From contig LNDN01000016.1 in assembly GCA_001464065.1 (NCBI GenBank), positions 1 through 36,501 on the forward strand: a stretch of 36,501 nt of DNA, in the 5' to 3' direction. This document shows, in pieces, positions 32,408 to 36,501 of the stretch. The notes beneath the pieces were generated by a model. It saw nothing but the letters and a program-made list of their open reading frames with translations, was not told the origin of the DNA and made no database searches. The position numbers and the translations under genes were made by a program. Position 1 is the stretch's first letter. Each line of letters begins with the position of its first letter. The DNA comes from Acidobacteria bacterium Ga0077522 (GTDB lineage: Bacteria > Acidobacteriota > Vicinamibacteria > Vicinamibacterales > Vicinamibacteraceae).

Positions 32408-34078
32408 TTGTCGGAAACCCGCCTCAAGATTGCCCTCTTCATCGACTTCGACAACATCGAAATCGGCGTCAAGACCACCCTCGGTGGTCATTTCGACGTC
32501 GGCGCGGTGCTCGAAGCGATGAAGGAACGCGGCGAGGTGGTCACCAAGGTGGCATACGGGGATTGGACCCGCGCCGGTGACTACAGCCGCTCGCTCACTC
32601 AACACGCCATCCAGATGGTGCAGCGCAACTTGACGCCCGGTGGCGACAAGAACGGCGCCGACATCAATCTCGCGCTCGATGCGCTCGAGATGGCCTTCAC
32701 CCACAGTCACATCAACGCCTTCGTGATCGTCGGCGGCGACAGCGACTTCATGGCGCTGGTCGAGAAGCTCAAGCTCTACGACCGGCAGGTCTTCGTCGTC
32801 GGCGGCCGCGCCTTCACGAGCGTGATCCTGCAGAAGAACTGCACGGAGTTCATCGCCTACGAGAACCTCATCGGGCGACGCGGCAGCAGCAGCCGTGGCG
32901 GCGCGAGCAAGGACGTCAAGGACGCCATGCCGCTGCTCAAGCGTGCCCTCAAGGTCCTGGCCGACCGCGAGGTCATGCCGCAGCTCGGCGTGCTCAAGAG
33001 CACGCTGCTCCAGCTGGACTCGACCTTCTCCGAGCGCGAGTATGGCGCCGGCACGTTCCGGGACTTCGTGCAGAAGCTCGAACGGGCCCAGCAGGTCACG
33101 CTGCGCGGTGACGAGCGCAGCCTGCTCGTCGAGCTGCGTGAGGGCGTCGAGGTGCCCGACTACGTCGCCAGCACGCCGCCGGTCGCGGTGCAGCATCACG
33201 CGCCGCGTGCCGCCGCCCCGGTGGCCCAGCCCGCGGCAGCGCCGCCGGCCGCGAGCCAGGCGGCCCCGCCGATGCTGGCCGTCGACGCCCCGCCCGATGC
33301 CGGCGCGGTCGCCGCGCTCGATCCCGCCGCGGCCGGCCTGCAGGCCGAAGGCTACGCGATCATTCGTGACATCTTCCTGCGCCCGGGCATCGTCTCGCGC
33401 TGGCCGCTCTACGTGCGTCAGGCCAAGCAGGTGATTCGCGGCGCCAACGAAGGCTTCGACGAGCGCAAGCACGGCTTCAACGGCATCGTCGATGCCCTGC
33501 GCTACTCGCAGCGCGAGGGGCTGTTCCGCCTCGACCGCGATCGCCAGGGCGTCATCCGCATCTACCCGGGCACGCTGCTGGCCGAGCCGGGCAGCGAGCA
33601 CGCCGAGTCGCACGGCGAGGCCGATCAGGCCGAGCCCGTGCTGGCGGAGATGTTCGACGGCCACGCGCCGGCGCCCACGGCCGACGTGGACGACCTGCAC
33701 GAACCCGGCGACGTCAACGGCAACCGGGCGCGGCCCGGCGAAGAACCGCGCGTGACGCGACCGGGCCGGCGTGGCCGCGGCGGTCGCGGTCGCGGCCGCG
33801 GTGGCGACTCGCTGCCGCCGGTGGTCGTCGAGCCGGAGATCGAGGTGCCGACGCAGGACGGCGACCTGTTCCCCGAGGCCAGCGTCGAGACGCCGGTCCC
33901 GGTCGAGCCCGACACGACGCCAGACGTCGAGCCCGAGGCCGAGCCGGCAACGCCGACGCGGTCGACCACGACCCGCAAGAAGGCGCCGGTGCGCAAGAAG
34001 ACCGCGGCGGCGGCAACCACCACCGCCCGCAAGAAGGCCGCGCCCGTCAAGAAGGCGGCCCGCAAGACGTCGCGTTAG
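32408..34078 (+). CDS. NYN ribonuclease with two OST-HTH/LOTUS modules, RGG box and H1-like tail
   Basis: 556 residues from a TTG start with AGG 7 nt upstream. An NYN (DUF88/LabA-like) nuclease domain (about 5-156) has the acidic residues of the PIN-like fold: FIDFDN (Asp13, Asp15), GADINLALD (Asp85) and VGGDSDF (Asp111, Asp113). An OST-HTH/LOTUS domain follows (about 168-242), and a second, more divergent LOTUS-like domain lies at about 310-388. Then come an RGG-type stretch (GRRGRGGRGRGRGG, 453-466), an acidic/Pro linker, and a Lys/Ala/Thr-rich tail (about 518-556) like histone H1 C-termini. NYN-LOTUS proteins are thought to cut or bind structured RNA; the two basic tails should increase nucleic-acid binding. 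No obvious operon partner. Confidence 0.85.
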   Translation: MSETRLKIALFIDFDNIEIGVKTTLGGHFDVGAVLEAMKERGEVVTKVAYGDWTRAGDYSRSLTQHAIQMVQRNLTPGGDKNGADINLALDALEMAFTHSHINAFVIVGGDSDFMALVEKLKLYDRQVFVVGGRAFTSVILQKNCTEFIAYENLIGRRGSSSRGGASKDVKDAMPLLKRALKVLADREVMPQLGVLKSTLLQLDSTFSEREYGAGTFRDFVQKLERAQQVTLRGDERSLLVELREGVEVPDYVASTPPVAVQHHAPRAAAPVAQPAAAPPAASQAAPPMLAVDAPPDAGAVAALDPAAAGLQAEGYAIIRDIFLRPGIVSRWPLYVRQAKQVIRGANEGFDERKHGFNGIVDALRYSQREGLFRLDRDRQGVIRIYPGTLLAEPGSEHAESHGEADQAEPVLAEMFDGHAPAPTADVDDLHEPGDVNGNRARPGEEPRVTRPGRRGRGGRGRGRGGDSLPPVVVEPEIEVPTQDGDLFPEASVETPVPVEPDTTPDVEPEAEPATPTRSTTTRKKAPVRKKTAAAATTTARKKAAPVKKAARKTSR

Positions 34079-34099
34079 TCGGCGCTCACGCGTCACACG

Positions 34100-34131
34100 A
34101 AGGCTCGCCCTGGACACCCGGGGCGGGCCTT
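34100..34131 (+). terminator. Terminator hairpin after the NYN gene
   Basis: A 11-bp stem, AAGGCTCGCCC with GGGCGGGCCTT, with one T-G wobble, a 10-nt loop, and TTCG after it. It lies 21 bp after the stop and before the convergent PEGA gene, which it could also serve. Confidence 0.65.
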
Positions 34132-34179
34132 TCGTGCGTCTGGGCGGCCCGTCGGTCGACGGGCTCGGACCCGACGCGA

Positions 34180-36501
34180 TCAGAACTCGATGCGCTGCCC
34201 CGAGCGGACCGTCATCGCCTGCCGTCGTTCGGTGCCATCGCCGCGGCGGATGAGGATGTCGTGGGTGCCAGGCGCGACGGTGATCGTGCCGGGCGTGGTG
34301 CCCGCAGACGCGCCGTCGACGAACACCTCGGCTTCTTCCTGCAACGTCAGGGACGCCGGCTGCACCGTGAAGGGCACGCGATTGACGGCGCCGGGCTCGA
34401 CGGTCACCGTCAGCCACTGACGAATGCCGAGGGCGTCGTTGACCGCCTGCACCCGATGCGTGCCGGGAGGCAGCAGAATCTGGCCGTCCATGCTGGACCC
34501 GATGCGATCACGGCCGCGCAGCAGCAGGTTCACCTCGACCGGCGCGTCCACCAGAATCCAGCCGGCGAAGATCTTGACGTCGAGCGGTGTCGTCTCGTCG
34601 GCGATGACCGTCGCCGTGACGTTCACCGTCCCGGCGTCGCTGCGCAGCATGAGGCTCTGGTCCCCTGCGGGCAGATCTTCGAGCAGGAGCGGTGCCGTGC
34701 CCCGGGACTTGCCCTGCAGGAAGATCTCGGCGCCTGCGGGCGTGGACGTGATCTGCAGGCGCCCCTTGCCGCCCACCGTCGACGGCCAGTCCACCGACTG
34801 CGTGGTCACGACGCCGACGCTGATCTCGACCGGCATCTCGCGGACGCTGCGTCCCTGGCGCAGTCCCAGCTTGTGACGACCGGGCGCGACCTCCTCGCGG
34901 AACGGCGTGCGCCCGACGACCTTGTCGTCCAGCAACACTTCCACGCCCATCCTTGTCGTCTGCACCACGAGCGTGCCGCCGGCCCCGGGCTGCACCCACC
35001 ACCAGGCGGCGAATGCCGCCCCCTGGAACAGCGCCAGCAACAGCGAGGCCGCCAGCACCCGACGAAACTTCGATCCGCCCGACGACACCCGATGCAGTGA
35101 TCCCTCGCTGCCTCGGAAATCGCTGGCAGAGGAACGGGAGGACATCGTAGGCGTTGGCCCGATGGCGTCGGCCATCGACGTGATCGACGCGTGGCCCCCC
35201 CGCGATCCCAGGTCGTCGCGGTCCGGCATGCCGACCGCCTGAATGACCGGCTCGTACTGGCGCGCCGTGTCCACGGGCACCGACGCCGCCACGTGCGGCA
35301 ACGCCACCTGAGGGACGGTCCTCGGGTTCGAGATCGGACCCGGCCCAGACGACGCCGCGGGGCGCGTCGGTGCGGCCGGGACGACCGCCTCGCCCGACAG
35401 CATCACGGCCGCAGGATAGGCACCGGTGTCCCAGCCATCGGCGCTGTGCTCGGGCACCTCCGACACGGGAGCGGCCGGCGCAGGCGGCACGTGCGCCCCA
35501 TGAGAAGGGACCTGCCCGAGATCGGCGGGAGGCGTCCAGACAGGAACCTGTCGATCGAGCAACGACCGCGAACGTGGCGGCCCCTCGACGGGCACGTCCA
35601 CCGCCACGGGCGGCTGTTCGGCCACGCGGTGGACCGGCACGGCTGCCGGCATGGCCACCGGCGTCGGGACCACGATCGTCGCTTCCTTGCGCGTCTCTTC
35701 CTTGCGCGCGCCCTTCTTGCGTCGCGGGCGGCGCTTGCGCCTGGCAGACGACGCGGCCTCGGCTGGCGTCTCGGGCGTCGCGGCCACCAGCGTCTCGGGT
35801 GCGCTGGACTCCGGGGCCGGTGGCTCCGTCGCGTGCTCCGACGTCAACCCGTCCCACGCGTCACGCACCTCATCGTCATCGACGATGACGACCTCCGGCA
35901 CGATGACGACCTCGGGGACGATCACGGACTCGACCGGCGACACGTCGACGTCGACGTCCGCAGGCAGTTCGACCGCCTCGGGCGCAGGAGGGGCCGTCGG
36001 TTCAGCCTCGGACGCTGGCTCCGGCGCCGGCTGCGGCTCGGGTTCTGGCTCGGACTGCAGCTCTGGCTCGGGCTCAACCACCGGCTCCAGCGCCGGCTCC
36101 GGCTCCGCCTGAGCCTGCAGTTCGGGCTGCGGCTCGGGCTGCAGTTCCGGCTGAGGCTCGGGCGCGGCCGTGAGCTCGACCTGCTCGGCCTCGTACGGCG
36201 GGTCGGCAAGCAGCACTGGCGCGTCGATGGGCAACGCCTCGACCGGGACGACGATCGCCACATCGTTCGCTGGCGCGATCGCCGACACGTCCGGGGGCAA
36301 CTCCACACAGGCGACGGCGTCCTCGACGAGACCGCTGCCGTCGTCACTTCTGGCAGTGTCGGCCTGCTCCACCGGTTCGGCAGAGACCGCTTCGACGACG
36401 TCGGACGGCACGGCTGCCAGCGGCTGGTCGGCGGCGTGCGTGGCAAAGAACGCTGGCGAGGTGTCCGCGGCGCCGGCCTCCTCGGGCGAGATGCCGAGGA
36501 A
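34180..36501 (-). CDS. PEGA-repeat membrane protein, N-terminus beyond the window
   Basis: Partial: the frame is open to the right edge, so the real start is outside (the first start codon inside is a GTG at 36411, but [10 protein letters not shown]... precedes it). From N to C: an acidic Glu/Pro/Ala low-complexity region with EPEPELQ-type repeats, a Lys/Arg cluster ([19 protein letters not shown]), a Pro-rich region, one membrane helix ([20 protein letters not shown], about 36411 minus 449 codons), then three or more PEGA repeats ([60 protein letters not shown]). PEGA repeats are beta-sheet modules that are often found on the outer side of the membrane, sometimes in kinases. No kinase domain is visible in this part. 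Confidence 0.85.
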   Translation of the reverse strand, partial: FLGISPEEAGAADTSPAFFATHAADQPLAAVPSDVVEAVSAEPVEQADTARSDDGSGLVEDAVACVELPPDVSAIAPANDVAIVVPVEALPIDAPVLLADPPYEAEQVELTAAPEPQPELQPEPQPELQAQAEPEPALEPVVEPEPELQSEPEPEPQPAPEPASEAEPTAPPAPEAVELPADVDVDVSPVESVIVPEVVIVPEVVIVDDDEVRDAWDGLTSEHATEPPAPESSAPETLVAATPETPAEAASSARRKRRPRRKKGARKEETRKEATIVVPTPVAMPAAVPVHRVAEQPPVAVDVPVEGPPRSRSLLDRQVPVWTPPADLGQVPSHGAHVPPAPAAPVSEVPEHSADGWDTGAYPAAVMLSGEAVVPAAPTRPAASSGPGPISNPRTVPQVALPHVAASVPVDTARQYEPVIQAVGMPDRDDLGSRGGHASITSMADAIGPTPTMSSRSSASDFRGSEGSLHRVSSGGSKFRRVLAASLLLALFQGAAFAAWWWVQPGAGGTLVVQTTRMGVEVLLDDKVVGRTPFREEVAPGRHKLGLRQGRSVREMPVEISVGVVTTQSVDWPSTVGGKGRLQITSTPAGAEIFLQGKSRGTAPLLLEDLPAGDQSLMLRSDAGTVNVTATVIADETTPLDVKIFAGWILVDAPVEVNLLLRGRDRIGSSMDGQILLPPGTHRVQAVNDALGIRQWLTVTVEPGAVNRVPFTVQPASLTLQEEAEVFVDGASAGTTPGTITVAPGTHDILIRRGDGTERRQAMTVRSGQRIEF

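Noticed and set aside
32321-34417. A 698-residue open frame on the minus strand across the NYN gene
   Set aside because: It overlaps the NYN-LOTUS gene and part of the PEGA gene, with Arg/His-rich shadow composition and no motif.

Overview
The window is very GC-rich, densely coded bacterial chromosome with clear housekeeping genes (ilvA, metK, dut, manA, msrA) and no phage or plasmid core. The gene mix fits an Acidobacteriota genome, most likely class Vicinamibacteria: a BlaI/M56 pair, PEGA-repeat proteins, an RND efflux operon, a PhoD-type phosphatase, Tat-exported sugar isomerases, and 7-bp G-rich intergenic arrays. This is an inference from gene content and style, not from a marker gene.

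Layout. 1-2480: a BlaI-type repressor and M56 metallopeptidase operon behind two palindromic operators. 2497-6415: small envelope and stress genes (secreted protein of unknown function, 49-aa membrane peptide, BON lipoprotein, DUF4190 and DUF2752 membrane proteins) and an orphan radical SAM enzyme. 6421-10152: a GGGAGTC array, msrA, then two histidine kinase genes 1 bp apart, one of them a REC-PAS-HK-REC hybrid. 10183-13445: a Tat-exported PhoD-like phosphatase divergent from manA, which is followed by a TetR regulator. 13485-16731: ilvA with a Tat-exported sugar isomerase, a second heptamer array, REP-like palindromes and a HAD phosphatase. 16760-19142: a head-to-head REP pair, a strong bidirectional terminator, metK, a 97-aa protein resembling the arm-binding domain of tyrosine recombinases, a SAM-I-clan riboswitch, and dut on the other strand. 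19143-19912: no intact gene, but a multiply frameshifted IS481-type transposase remnant between two oppositely oriented heptamer arrays. 19913-26546: a tetR-tolC-adaptor-permease RND operon with two matching palindromic sites in its divergent promoter region. 26735-28759: a GH5-like hydrolase and an ATP-grasp ligase. 28819-30922: a DUF485-like peptide and an SSS (ActP-like) symporter. 30919-32178: a vanadium haloperoxidase-like enzyme. 32408-34078: a NYN-LOTUS protein with RGG and histone-H1-like tails. 34180 to the end: a PEGA protein whose N-terminus lies outside the window.

The most interesting part is the metK leader. A sequence with the SAM-I core (GGCAACC, then AAGGTGCC across a P3 stem, a 7-bp P4 hairpin and a closing P1) lies on the minus strand at 18542-18662. 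It does not sit directly before metK. It precedes a small recombinase-arm-like gene, and metK follows that gene. Second are the GTAG-headed REP palindromes and the 7-bp G-tract arrays, two intergenic repeat systems used at several loci here. Third is the NYN/LOTUS protein with a eukaryote-like RNA-binding architecture.
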